Part shown: piece after piece, positions 1 through 5,557 of the stretch
Position numbering within the stretch: the first letter of the stretch is position 1
Layout of the letters: the number at the start of each line of letters is the position of its first letter
Source of the DNA: Paracoccaceae bacterium
Lineage (GTDB): Bacteria > Pseudomonadota > Alphaproteobacteria > Rhodobacterales > Rhodobacteraceae
Direction: 5' to 3'
Assembly (NCBI GenBank): GCA_011523445.1
Contig: WTGT01000130.1
Span: 1 to 5,557, forward strand
DNA length: 5,557 bases
Program-made: the position numbers and the translations under genes
Notes under the pieces: model-generated
Told to the model about the DNA's origin: nothing
Databases searched by the model: none
What the model saw: the letters and a program-made list of their open reading frames with translations, nothing else

Positions 1-61
1 GATTTACTTTGTAGGATTGAAAACATTAGAATTCAAACCATAAAAAAGGATAAGAAAATTT
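1..61. other. Leader upstream of the rhodanese gene
   Basis: 61 AT-rich bases containing the likely Shine-Dalgarno AAAGGA (45-50). No convincing promoter, terminator or end of an upstream gene can be defined, so the transcription start of the cluster is probably left of the window. Confidence 0.5.
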
Positions 62-511
62 ATGGTTGAATTGCCAAAAAGGGATGTAGTTGATCAGGAT
101 CCAAAGACAGTTTGGGAGGGGCTGACAAACAATCCGGATTCCGCCTTAATAGATGTCAGAACCCAGTCAGAATGGGCTTTTGTCGGGGTCCCAGACCTGA
201 TTGAATTGGGGCGGAAGCAAATAATGGTTGAATGGTTGACATTCCCTTCCATGCAAATTAACCAGGATTTTTTTCACCAGGTGGAAGATCGATTCCAAGG
301 TGAAATTCCTTCTACATTGTATTTTATTTGTCGATCTGGAACCCGATCCAGAAGTGCGGCAGGTTTTATTGAAAATGAATTTGTCCAAAGGGGAAAAAAC
401 GTGAACTGTATAAATGTTTCCGAAGGTTTTGAGGGAGATCTCAATTATGAAGGGCATCGGGGTACAGTCAATGGATGGAAAGTTAAGGGTTTACCATGGA
501 AACAGTCCTAG
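62..511 (+). CDS. Single-domain rhodanese-like protein (putative sulfurtransferase)
   Basis: Predicted 149-residue soluble protein made of one rhodanese fold, with no signal peptide or membrane segment visible. The rhodanese entry motif is I30-D31-V32-R33 followed by S36-E37-W38. The active-site loop is C90-R-S-G-T-R-S96, with the candidate persulfide-carrying cysteine at C90. The C-terminal part has the G122-F-E-G-D stretch and ends in GLPW near residues 143-146. Family knowledge: such proteins can move sulfane sulfur from a donor to an acceptor thiol, but many have unknown substrates, so donor and acceptor cannot be named. The ATG at 62 is preceded by AAAGGA at 45-50, an 11-nt spacing that is slightly long. 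The stop at 509-511 lies only 29 bp before dnaA, which suggests co-transcription. The domain call is firm; the physiological role is unknown. Confidence 0.9.
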   Translation: MVELPKRDVVDQDPKTVWEGLTNNPDSALIDVRTQSEWAFVGVPDLIELGRKQIMVEWLTFPSMQINQDFFHQVEDRFQGEIPSTLYFICRSGTRSRSAAGFIENEFVQRGKNVNCINVSEGFEGDLNYEGHRGTVNGWKVKGLPWKQS

Positions 512-541
512 GGTTGAAAATCCGGAAAGGATTTTCGTAGG
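507..541 (+). promoter_or_regulatory. Hairpin overlapping the dnaA ribosome-binding site
   Basis: Seen in sequence: GAAAATCC (516-523), loop GGAAA (524-528), GGATTTTC (529-536), a perfect 8-bp stem. An outer CCTA (507-510) can pair with TAGG (538-541) across a small one-sided loop, so the fold runs from the rhodanese stop codon to the first base of the dnaA GTG. The dnaA Shine-Dalgarno AAAGGA is at 526-531; its GGA lies in the stem paired to TCC, and its three A's lie in the loop. There is no T-run after the stem, so a rho-independent terminator is unlikely. Inferred role: occlusion of the dnaA start site, relieved by ribosomes finishing the rhodanese gene or by another factor. The stem is AT-rich and may be only modestly stable. 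Confidence 0.45.
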
Positions 542-1881
542 TGCAAAAAGATTGGGAACAGGTCAGAGCCAAGCTCAAGTATTCCTTGGGATTGAACGTA
601 TTCAATAACTGGATTGAGGATATCAATCTCATATCCATTGATGGAGGCAGGGTCATCATTTCGGTTCCCAGTCGGTTTACAGGTGAATATATAACCGAAA
701 ACTTCGGCAAGGAAATAATCGAGAGTTTCAAGAATGTCGGGCGAGTTGTAACCTCGGTAAAATATCAGGTTAGGCCATCGGACAGTTCCAGCCGCAAATC
801 CATGGAGATCAACACAAAAACTGCCCAGGGCAGTACAAAAAAGTCAGGGATGAAACCCGACAAACGGTATACCTTTGAAAGATTTGTCGTTGGAGATGCC
901 AATGGCAAGGCTCATATTGCCTCGTGGCAAATTGCCAATGAGCATGAGGAAAATTCCAATTCCCTTTATTTGCACGGCAATGTGGGTTTGGGCAAAACAC
1001 ATTTGCTGCATGCCATCTTCTGGATGAAATTGTCAAAAAACACGAAACTCAAGCATAGCTTGCTTACCGGACAGCAATTTTCTGATTACTTCGTGGCTGC
1101 CACCAAGCATGGCAAACTGTTGGAATTCAGGGAACGCATTCGATCGGTGGATGCCATATTCATTGATGACATTCAGTTGATTCATGGCAAAAAGGGGACA
1201 ACCCAGGAACTGGATCTAACCCTTGATACATTCCTCAGTGAGGGCAAACTTGTTGTTGCCACCGGATTGAATACCATCGATGAAATGGACGAATTCGGCC
1301 CCAGAATAAAATCCCGATTGCAACATGGATTTGTAGAAAAACTTGAACCACCGGATTATGACCTTCGCCTGAGGATCCTGAAGCAGAAGTTGAAGGACCG
1401 ACGAAGCAACAATTTTGATCTTCGCTTTGGAGAAGGTGTACTTGAGTTTGTTGCCGATAACATCTCGGGTGACATTCGAAAAATGGAAGGTGCCCTACAA
1501 AGGCTCATCGTTACAGCCGGTTATCTCAATTGCAAGACGATTACACTTGATCTGGCAGAGGAAGCGATTACGGATCTGGTCAAGTTCACCAAGCCACCAA
1601 CGGTTGAAGAGATCATGAAAGCCGTTGCCGATTATCACGGGCTGAACCTGTCTGACCTTACCGGTCCGAAACGGGTTAGCAACGTGGTACGAGCCAGGCA
1701 AATCGGCATTTACCTGTCAAGTGAATTGACTTCCAAGTCATTGCCGGATATTGGAAGTTGTTTTGACAGGGATCGAACAACAATAATTCATTCTATTAAC
1801 AAGATAGAATCGCTAAAAAGCAGGGATAAGGAATTGGAATATTCCCTTGTAAAATTGCGTAGGGAATTGTTGCAGGGTTAA
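541..1881 (+). CDS. dnaA: Chromosomal replication initiator protein DnaA
   Basis: AAA+ ATPase of 446 residues that binds DnaA boxes, opens the origin and helps load the replicative helicase. Domain I spans about 1-75 (W5, W24), and a short linker spans about 76-105. The AAA+ core begins at Y110-T-F-E-R-F. Visible motifs are Walker A G146-N-V-G-L-G-K-T153, Walker B with D209-D210-I-Q, box VII arginines R255 and R259 (KSR), and sensor II R313 in DIRKMEGAL. DNA-binding domain IV covers about 355-446 and has R386 at the place of E. coli R399. Oddities: the box V helix reads QELDLTLDTF instead of the usual QEEFFHTFN pattern; the sensor I strand ends TGLN instead of (T/S)xDR; the domain IV signature is FDRDRTTI (408-415), one residue shorter than FGGRDHTTV and with Arg for the DNA-contacting His. 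The GTG start is fixed by an in-frame TAG at 538-540 and a good SD 9 nt upstream. The identity is secure. Confidence 0.97.
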   Translation: MQKDWEQVRAKLKYSLGLNVFNNWIEDINLISIDGGRVIISVPSRFTGEYITENFGKEIIESFKNVGRVVTSVKYQVRPSDSSSRKSMEINTKTAQGSTKKSGMKPDKRYTFERFVVGDANGKAHIASWQIANEHEENSNSLYLHGNVGLGKTHLLHAIFWMKLSKNTKLKHSLLTGQQFSDYFVAATKHGKLLEFRERIRSVDAIFIDDIQLIHGKKGTTQELDLTLDTFLSEGKLVVATGLNTIDEMDEFGPRIKSRLQHGFVEKLEPPDYDLRLRILKQKLKDRRSNNFDLRFGEGVLEFVADNISGDIRKMEGALQRLIVTAGYLNCKTITLDLAEEAITDLVKFTKPPTVEEIMKAVADYHGLNLSDLTGPKRVSNVVRARQIGIYLSSELTSKSLPDIGSCFDRDRTTIIHSINKIESLKSRDKELEYSLVKLRRELLQG

Positions 1882-1910
1882 AAATCATTATTTATTGAAA
1901 ATAGTGATTT
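1882..1910 (+). repeat. AT-rich inverted repeat between dnaA and dnaN
   Basis: The arms AAATCATTATTT (1882-1893) and AAATAGTGATTT (1899-1910) form a 12-bp stem with one T-G wobble around the 5-nt loop ATTGA. It starts directly after the dnaA TAA stop (1879-1881) and ends 7 bp before the dnaN Shine-Dalgarno sequence. It lacks a GC-rich stem and a T-run, so it does not look like an intrinsic terminator. It could be an mRNA-stability or processing element, or a protein-binding palindrome. The repeat is directly visible; any function is inference. Confidence 0.5.
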
Positions 1911-1930
1911 AATAACTGGAGAGCAAAAAG

Positions 1931-3046
1931 ATGAAATTTAGTATGGGGGTAGATGTATTGGACCAGGTGGCAACCCAGGTTCAATCGATAACTATCCAAA
2001 ACGCAGTATCCCCTATTGATTCATTTGTACGGATTGAGGTGGGGACCTCAACGGCTAAATTTACAACAACTGACAGAACTTGTGAACTTCAGGTTACAGC
2101 CCCCATATATGCTGAGCAAGAGGGATCGATAACCGTTTCCGCCAAAACACTTTCACAAATTGCCAAGGCACTTGATAAATCCGAAACATGTAGTTTGGAA
2201 TTTGATGCCGTAACCCTGAAACTGACTGTTACTTCCGGTTCTTCCTATTACGAGTTGCAAACATTACCCGCCGAGGACTTCCCTGAATTGACCAACGAGG
2301 AATTTGACGGTTCCTTCAGTATGGACGCCAATGATCTTATCAAACTCCTTGATACGACAAAATTTGCGATTTCCAGGGCAGATCAAAGAAAATATCTGAA
2401 AGGTGTTTTTCTGAATGTCGCCAAGAAAAAGGAAGAGGAATGTTTTGATGCCGTGGCAACAGATGGTTTCAAGATGGCACTTTATTCCGCTCCCAAACCG
2501 GAAAATATCGGTGATTTCAAGGGGGTGATCATTCCTGAAAAAACGGTCAATACAATTACCAGGTATTTTGAACATAAGGGATTGGTAACCATCCATTACA
2601 CTGAGCAGAAAATACGGTTTGTCAGTGATGGCAAGCAATTGACGTCGCTTCTCATCAGTGGAGATTTTCCCTCTTACCACAGGTTGATCCCGCAGGATAC
2701 CAATCTTGTTATGTCCTTGAATATCGAAGAGTTGTTGCAGTCTTTAAGGAAAGTCCTTACCGTATCGTCGGATCCAAATGAGGCTGTCGTCCTGACCCTG
2801 ACCCCTGACAAGCTCAAACTCAAGGTTACATCCATGGGAAGAGGTATAGCCGAAACGGAGATGCCTGTATCGTATCCTGGTGATACCCTTGTCCTGAAGT
2901 TTGTATCCAGCCATCTCAGTGGTGCCTTGGAGGTGTTGGGCAGTGGAATGGCTGTATTCACCATAAATGACGGAAGCACGGCAATCAAATTACGCAAGGA
3001 AGGTGATAGCAATGCCTTGTTTGTAATTATGCCTCAAACCGTCTGA
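1931..3046 (+). CDS. dnaN: DNA polymerase III beta subunit (sliding clamp)
   Basis: 371-residue DnaN, the usual length; the family forms a dimeric ring around DNA that tethers polymerase III and other partners. It has three clamp domains, about 1-125, 126-250 and 251-371. Landmarks include the N-terminal MKFS, FAISRADQRKYLKGVFLN (145-162), ATDGFKMA (176-183), GDFPSYHRLIP (244-254) and the C-terminal VIMPQTV. The partner-binding pocket keeps P247, L252, M367 and P368 at positions matching E. coli P242, V247, M362 and P363. The usual HRL after ATDG (E. coli 175-177) is FKM here. The ATG is preceded by GGAGAG (1918-1923) with a 7-nt spacer. It lies 49 bp after dnaA and 65 bp before recF, all on the same strand, so it is probably transcribed with dnaA. 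The identity is secure. Confidence 0.97.
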   Translation: MKFSMGVDVLDQVATQVQSITIQNAVSPIDSFVRIEVGTSTAKFTTTDRTCELQVTAPIYAEQEGSITVSAKTLSQIAKALDKSETCSLEFDAVTLKLTVTSGSSYYELQTLPAEDFPELTNEEFDGSFSMDANDLIKLLDTTKFAISRADQRKYLKGVFLNVAKKKEEECFDAVATDGFKMALYSAPKPENIGDFKGVIIPEKTVNTITRYFEHKGLVTIHYTEQKIRFVSDGKQLTSLLISGDFPSYHRLIPQDTNLVMSLNIEELLQSLRKVLTVSSDPNEAVVLTLTPDKLKLKVTSMGRGIAETEMPVSYPGDTLVLKFVSSHLSGALEVLGSGMAVFTINDGSTAIKLRKEGDSNALFVIMPQTV

Positions 3047-3062
3047 CACATAGTCCTGATCT

Positions 3063-3104
3063 TTTACATAGGTTTGCTTGCTTAAACCTTTTGCAATTTA
3101 CATA
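3063..3104 (+). repeat. Direct repeat TTTACATA x2 in the dnaN-recF gap
   Basis: Identical 8-bp copies lie at 3063-3070 and 3097-3104, spaced 34 bp start to start (about three helical turns), with an inverted repeat between them. Two identical octamers in a 65-bp AT-rich gap could be chance. The spacing would also suit two binding sites for one regulator on the same face of the DNA. No known regulator is recognised. Confidence 0.3.
3070..3092 (+). terminator. Weak hairpin with short T-run between dnaN and recF (possible attenuator)
   Basis: AGGTTT (3070-3075) and AAACCT (3084-3089) form a 6-bp stem, with one possible extra G-T pair, around an 8-nt loop; TTTT spans 3089-3092. The stem is short and the T-run is only four bases, so at best this would terminate partially and lower recF expression relative to dnaN. 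It may have no function. Confidence 0.25.
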
Positions 3105-3111
3105 ACAAGAT

Positions 3112-4212
3112 TTGACTCCCTTCAATATCTCCAATTTAGGTTTACGAAATTTTCGCTGCTTTGATAGCCTGGATCTTGAAGACCTGAGACAAGTTGTAGT
3201 TCTTGTTGGCAAAAATGGTTCCGGCAAGACGACCATTCTTGAGGCCCTGTCACTATTCTCGCCCGGCAAGGGGTTGAGGAGTGCCCAATCTGAAGACCTG
3301 AAACCATATGGTTTGTCAGTCCCATGGCGGGTAAAAGCATCATTTGAAGTCAATCCTGCTGAAATATTATGGCTGGAAACCCATCTTGGGGAGGAAAAGA
3401 CAAGAAAAGTCCTGATCAATGACAAACCATCACGCCAGATTGAATTAAACAAAATCCTGAAGGTCATCTGGATTACTCCCTTGATGGATCGCTTGTGGAT
3501 CGAGGGGCCGGAAGGTCGCAGGAAGTTTCTGGATCGCCTGGTCATGGGATTTTATCCCGAGCACCCGACTTTGATCAACAAATATACCAGAGCCTTGCGG
3601 GAAAGAAATCTTTTACTGAGGGAGCGAAACAATGAGCAATCATGGTTCAATGCCGTAGAAGCCCAAATGGCTAGTTTGACAGTACAAATTACCAAACATC
3701 GTCTGACGACCCTGGAACATCTCAACCATTTTCAATCCTTCAATTCGACCCTTTTTCCAGCTGCCAATCTAACCCTGTTTCACACTGAGCCTAAAAATGA
3801 GTTTCTGGACCTGATCAATGAAGATGTTATGCGGGAATGGTGGGCCCGGAACAGAAACAGAGATTTGGCCATCGGCAAGACGTTGGAGGGGCCTCACAAG
3901 GCTGATTTGAAGGTTGTTCACTCACTTTCCGGTCGACCGGCCCAATCCTGCTCTACAGGTGAACAGAAACTGGTTCTTCTTTCAATTGTAATCGGGAATG
4001 CCCGGGCCATTGCCGAATCCTTTGGCAAACCACCCATATTGCTGTTTGATGAAGTGGTGGCACACCTTGATCCCAAGCATCGGGCTGTCCTCATTGCCGA
4101 AATTACAAACCTGCAATCCCAGATCTTCATGACTGGAACTGAGGCTGATTTGTTTCCGGAAGTCGGGCCTGATGCCTATTTTATCAACACGACAGACCTG
4201 ATTAAAACCTGA
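3112..4212 (+). CDS. recF: DNA replication and repair protein RecF
   Basis: 366-residue SMC/ABC-type ATPase that, with RecO and RecR, helps load RecA at single-strand gaps. Length fits the family. The N-terminal LGLRNFRCF (9-17) is the RecF entry motif. Walker A is G33-K-N-G-S-G-K-T40. The family stretch TPLMDRLW...GPEGRRKFLDR spans 122-142, GPHKAD is at 260-265, the ABC signature is C280-S-T-G-E-Q-K286, and Walker B is ILLFDE (309-314) followed by AHLD. The C-terminal MTGTEADLF (340-348) resembles alphaproteobacterial RecF. The start is an inferred TTG at 3112. An in-frame TAA at 3103-3105 excludes anything further upstream, and no other ATG, GTG or TTG lies before the conserved N-terminus. 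There is no clear Shine-Dalgarno sequence, so weak translation is expected. It follows dnaN as usual, but no gyrB follows it. Confidence 0.96.
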   Translation: MTPFNISNLGLRNFRCFDSLDLEDLRQVVVLVGKNGSGKTTILEALSLFSPGKGLRSAQSEDLKPYGLSVPWRVKASFEVNPAEILWLETHLGEEKTRKVLINDKPSRQIELNKILKVIWITPLMDRLWIEGPEGRRKFLDRLVMGFYPEHPTLINKYTRALRERNLLLRERNNEQSWFNAVEAQMASLTVQITKHRLTTLEHLNHFQSFNSTLFPAANLTLFHTEPKNEFLDLINEDVMREWWARNRNRDLAIGKTLEGPHKADLKVVHSLSGRPAQSCSTGEQKLVLLSIVIGNARAIAESFGKPPILLFDEVVAHLDPKHRAVLIAEITNLQSQIFMTGTEADLFPEVGPDAYFINTTDLIKT

Positions 4213-4232
4213 CCGAAATTGGAATTCAGTGG
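4213..4232. other. Short convergent gap between recF and pheT
   Basis: Only 20 bp separate the recF TGA from the pheT TAA (complement of 4233-4235). The gap contains the palindrome GAATTC (4222-4227), but no GC-rich hairpin with a T-run on either strand. Termination of the two converging transcripts therefore has no visible intrinsic signal here. It may be rho-dependent, or transcripts may run into the opposite gene. Confidence 0.6.
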
Positions 4233-5557
4233 TTAGAGTTGTCGCAAAACCCCGTTGGTAGCCTTGGTAACTCGCTGTTCAATATCATTGGTCAACTGGT
4301 TGATGAAATTTTCCTGATCCCTAGATTCTTCGGGATAGAATTTAATCCTGAAGGCAAGTGATTTATGGCCACTGGAAAACTGCTTTTCAGCTTGCGGGCC
4401 ACTGAATTCATCAAAGATATGAACGGAATGGATTTGGTCGCGATAGGAAGAACCATTGATCGCCTTAGTAATGGCTGAAGCTTCAACCTGATCAACCACA
4501 ATAAATGAAAAGTCCCTCTCGATGGGTTGGAGATCATTGATCCTAATCGGGTCTCTGGTTATTTTGGATTTCCTAGGGAAAGGTATTTTCTCAAGGAGAA
4601 GCGAAAAGCATACCACCTTGCCACTGATTTTGAGTTTTCTCTTGACCTTTGGATGGAGTTCACCATACCATCCCAGAGGATCACCGGGCTTCAGAAAGAC
4701 ACCCCCTGTTCTGGCTGGATGATGCCCGGCTAGCTGATGCCTTTCCAATCGAAACCGTGTTCCCTTTCCAATCGCATTGAGCAGCAGTTCCAAATCCGCC
4801 TTGGCATCAAACAAATCCACATCCCTGTTCTGGGCATGGGGAGAAAGGGAATCTACCGACCCTACCAAAACGCCACACACTTGAATATTTTGCTGCTCTG
4901 GGTCTGGACCATGAAATACCGGTCCGATTTCAAACAGGGCCAAATCATTGTTTCCCCGGGCCTGGTTCTTGATCACAGCTTTCAAAAGGCCAGGCAGCAG
5001 ATCTGGCCGCATGACATCCATTTCCGATGATATCGGATTTTCGAGGTTTACAAGTGGGGTACTCCCTTGAAAATATTCAGCTGTATCGCGATCAACGAAG
5101 GAATAGGTTACACATTCATTATAGCCCAAATTAGCCATGGTTCTGCGGGCAATCTGCTCACGTTTCTGCAATTGGGTCAGGGTGGAACTGGTAATTTTAA
5201 TTGTAGGTGAGGGGAGAGGTGAACCCTTGAGCCTAGTGAGGGAAGCCAATCTTCCAATTTCCTCGACAAGATCAATTTCACCACCGATATCCGGTCTCCA
5301 GCTTGGTACCTCGGCCTTTATGAAATCACCATCCAGCATAGGCTTGAACCCGAGTTTTTCTAAAAATTCAACCTGATCAGCGACTTTAATTCCCATGCCA
5401 ATCAGCTTTTCGGTACGATCCTTGTGAATTCTGAGACTTCTCGCAACAGCTGGTTCCTCGCCATCGTATATGATGTCGGATGGAACACCTCCACAAAGAT
5501 CAATAATCATCCTTATTGCCAAATCCAGACCAACTTGGGTAAAGGCTGGATCCACTC
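4233..5557 (-). CDS. pheT: Phenylalanyl-tRNA synthetase beta subunit, C-terminal part (cut by window edge)
   Basis: The last 440 codons plus two bases of PheT, a protein of about 800 residues, so a little over half is present. With PheS it forms the alpha2beta2 enzyme that charges tRNA-Phe. Counting from the GTG at 5555, a B5 domain spans about 36-107 with the conserved DIGGEIDLVEEIGRL (89-103). The catalytic-like core covers about 120-325, including GWYGELHP (295-302). A C-terminal FDX-ACB tRNA-binding domain starts near ERDFSF (346-351) and runs to the TAA at 4235-4233. That GTG is an internal valine of the RG-VDPAF motif; the two edge bases GA fit a preceding Gly or Arg codon, so the true start lies beyond 5557. 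The editing domain (B3/B4) and presumably pheS are outside the window. The frame is intact. Confidence 0.96.
   Translation of the reverse strand, partial: VDPAFTQVGLDLAIRMIIDLCGGVPSDIIYDGEEPAVARSLRIHKDRTEKLIGMGIKVADQVEFLEKLGFKPMLDGDFIKAEVPSWRPDIGGEIDLVEEIGRLASLTRLKGSPLPSPTIKITSSTLTQLQKREQIARRTMANLGYNECVTYSFVDRDTAEYFQGSTPLVNLENPISSEMDVMRPDLLPGLLKAVIKNQARGNNDLALFEIGPVFHGPDPEQQNIQVCGVLVGSVDSLSPHAQNRDVDLFDAKADLELLLNAIGKGTRFRLERHQLAGHHPARTGGVFLKPGDPLGWYGELHPKVKRKLKISGKVVCFSLLLEKIPFPRKSKITRDPIRINDLQPIERDFSFIVVDQVEASAITKAINGSSYRDQIHSVHIFDEFSGPQAEKQFSSGHKSLAFRIKFYPEESRDQENFINQLTNDIEQRVTKATNGVLRQL

Noticed and set aside
17..44. Promoter-like pair TTGAAA (17-22) and CATAAA (39-44) with 16-bp spacing
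   Set aside because: Transcription would start near 50, at or beyond the Shine-Dalgarno at 45-50, leaving no usable leader. The -10 matches only 4 of 6 positions.
2264..2680. Minus-strand open frame of 138 codons inside dnaN
   Set aside because: Antisense to clearly conserved DnaN sequence, with no family resemblance.
3027..3545. Minus-strand open frame of 172 codons over the dnaN end and recF start
   Set aside because: It lies antisense to recF, whose Walker A and family motifs prove the plus frame, and its translation shows no recognisable domain. It is a shadow frame.
3552..3560. DnaA-box-like TTATCCCGA in recF
   Set aside because: Two mismatches to TTATCCACA, isolated, and inside coding sequence.
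4206..4234. Possible bidirectional terminator at the recF-pheT junction (AACC...GGTT, CTGA...TCAG, GAATTC)
   Set aside because: The arms pair only with bulges, there is no GC-rich stem, and neither strand has a T-run.
4737..5030. Plus-strand open frame of 97 codons within the pheT region
   Set aside because: Antisense to conserved PheT sequence, with no domain and no convincing ribosome-binding site.
5553..5555. GTG as the pheT start codon
   Set aside because: It is an internal valine in the conserved RG-VDPAF motif; PheT is about 800 residues long and its N-terminal half lies outside the window.

Overview
The window is a compact, housekeeping part of a bacterial chromosome and most likely comes from an alphaproteobacterium of moderate to low GC. 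The protein sequences point there. RecF has the CSTGEQK signature and an MTGTEADLF-type C-terminus. PheT has the RG-VDPAF...LCGG run. The rhodanese ends in FEGDLNYEGHRG...NGWKVKGLPW, a form I associate with Alphaproteobacteria. GANTC, the CcrM methylation site of that class, is about two-fold rarer than chance in a hand count. No order or genus can be assigned.

Layout, left to right. A short leader (1-61) precedes a single-domain rhodanese (62-511, +). Then come dnaA (541-1881, +, GTG start), dnaN (1931-3046, +) and recF (3112-4212, +, TTG start). The 3' part of pheT (4233-5557, -) follows, convergent with recF and running off the right edge. The gaps are 29, 49, 65 and 20 bp, so the four plus-strand genes look like one transcription unit. 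No stretch over 300 bases lacks a gene.

Function. DnaA melts the origin, the DnaN beta clamp tethers the replicative polymerase, and RecF loads RecA at gaps: the conserved dnaA-dnaN-recF initiation and repair cluster. The usual next gene, gyrB, is not present; the neighbour is pheT on the opposite strand. The rhodanese at the head of the cluster is the least expected member.

Most notable points. DnaA carries changes in several normally near-invariant motifs: the DNA-reading loop of domain IV, the sensor I region and the box V helix. A hairpin covers the dnaA ribosome-binding site, and each of the other two gaps within the plus-strand cluster also contains an inverted repeat. No consensus DnaA box was seen, so nothing supports an origin here. 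I found no mobile element, CRISPR array, RNA gene or undescribed multi-gene system; the interest lies in the DnaA variation and the intergenic structures.
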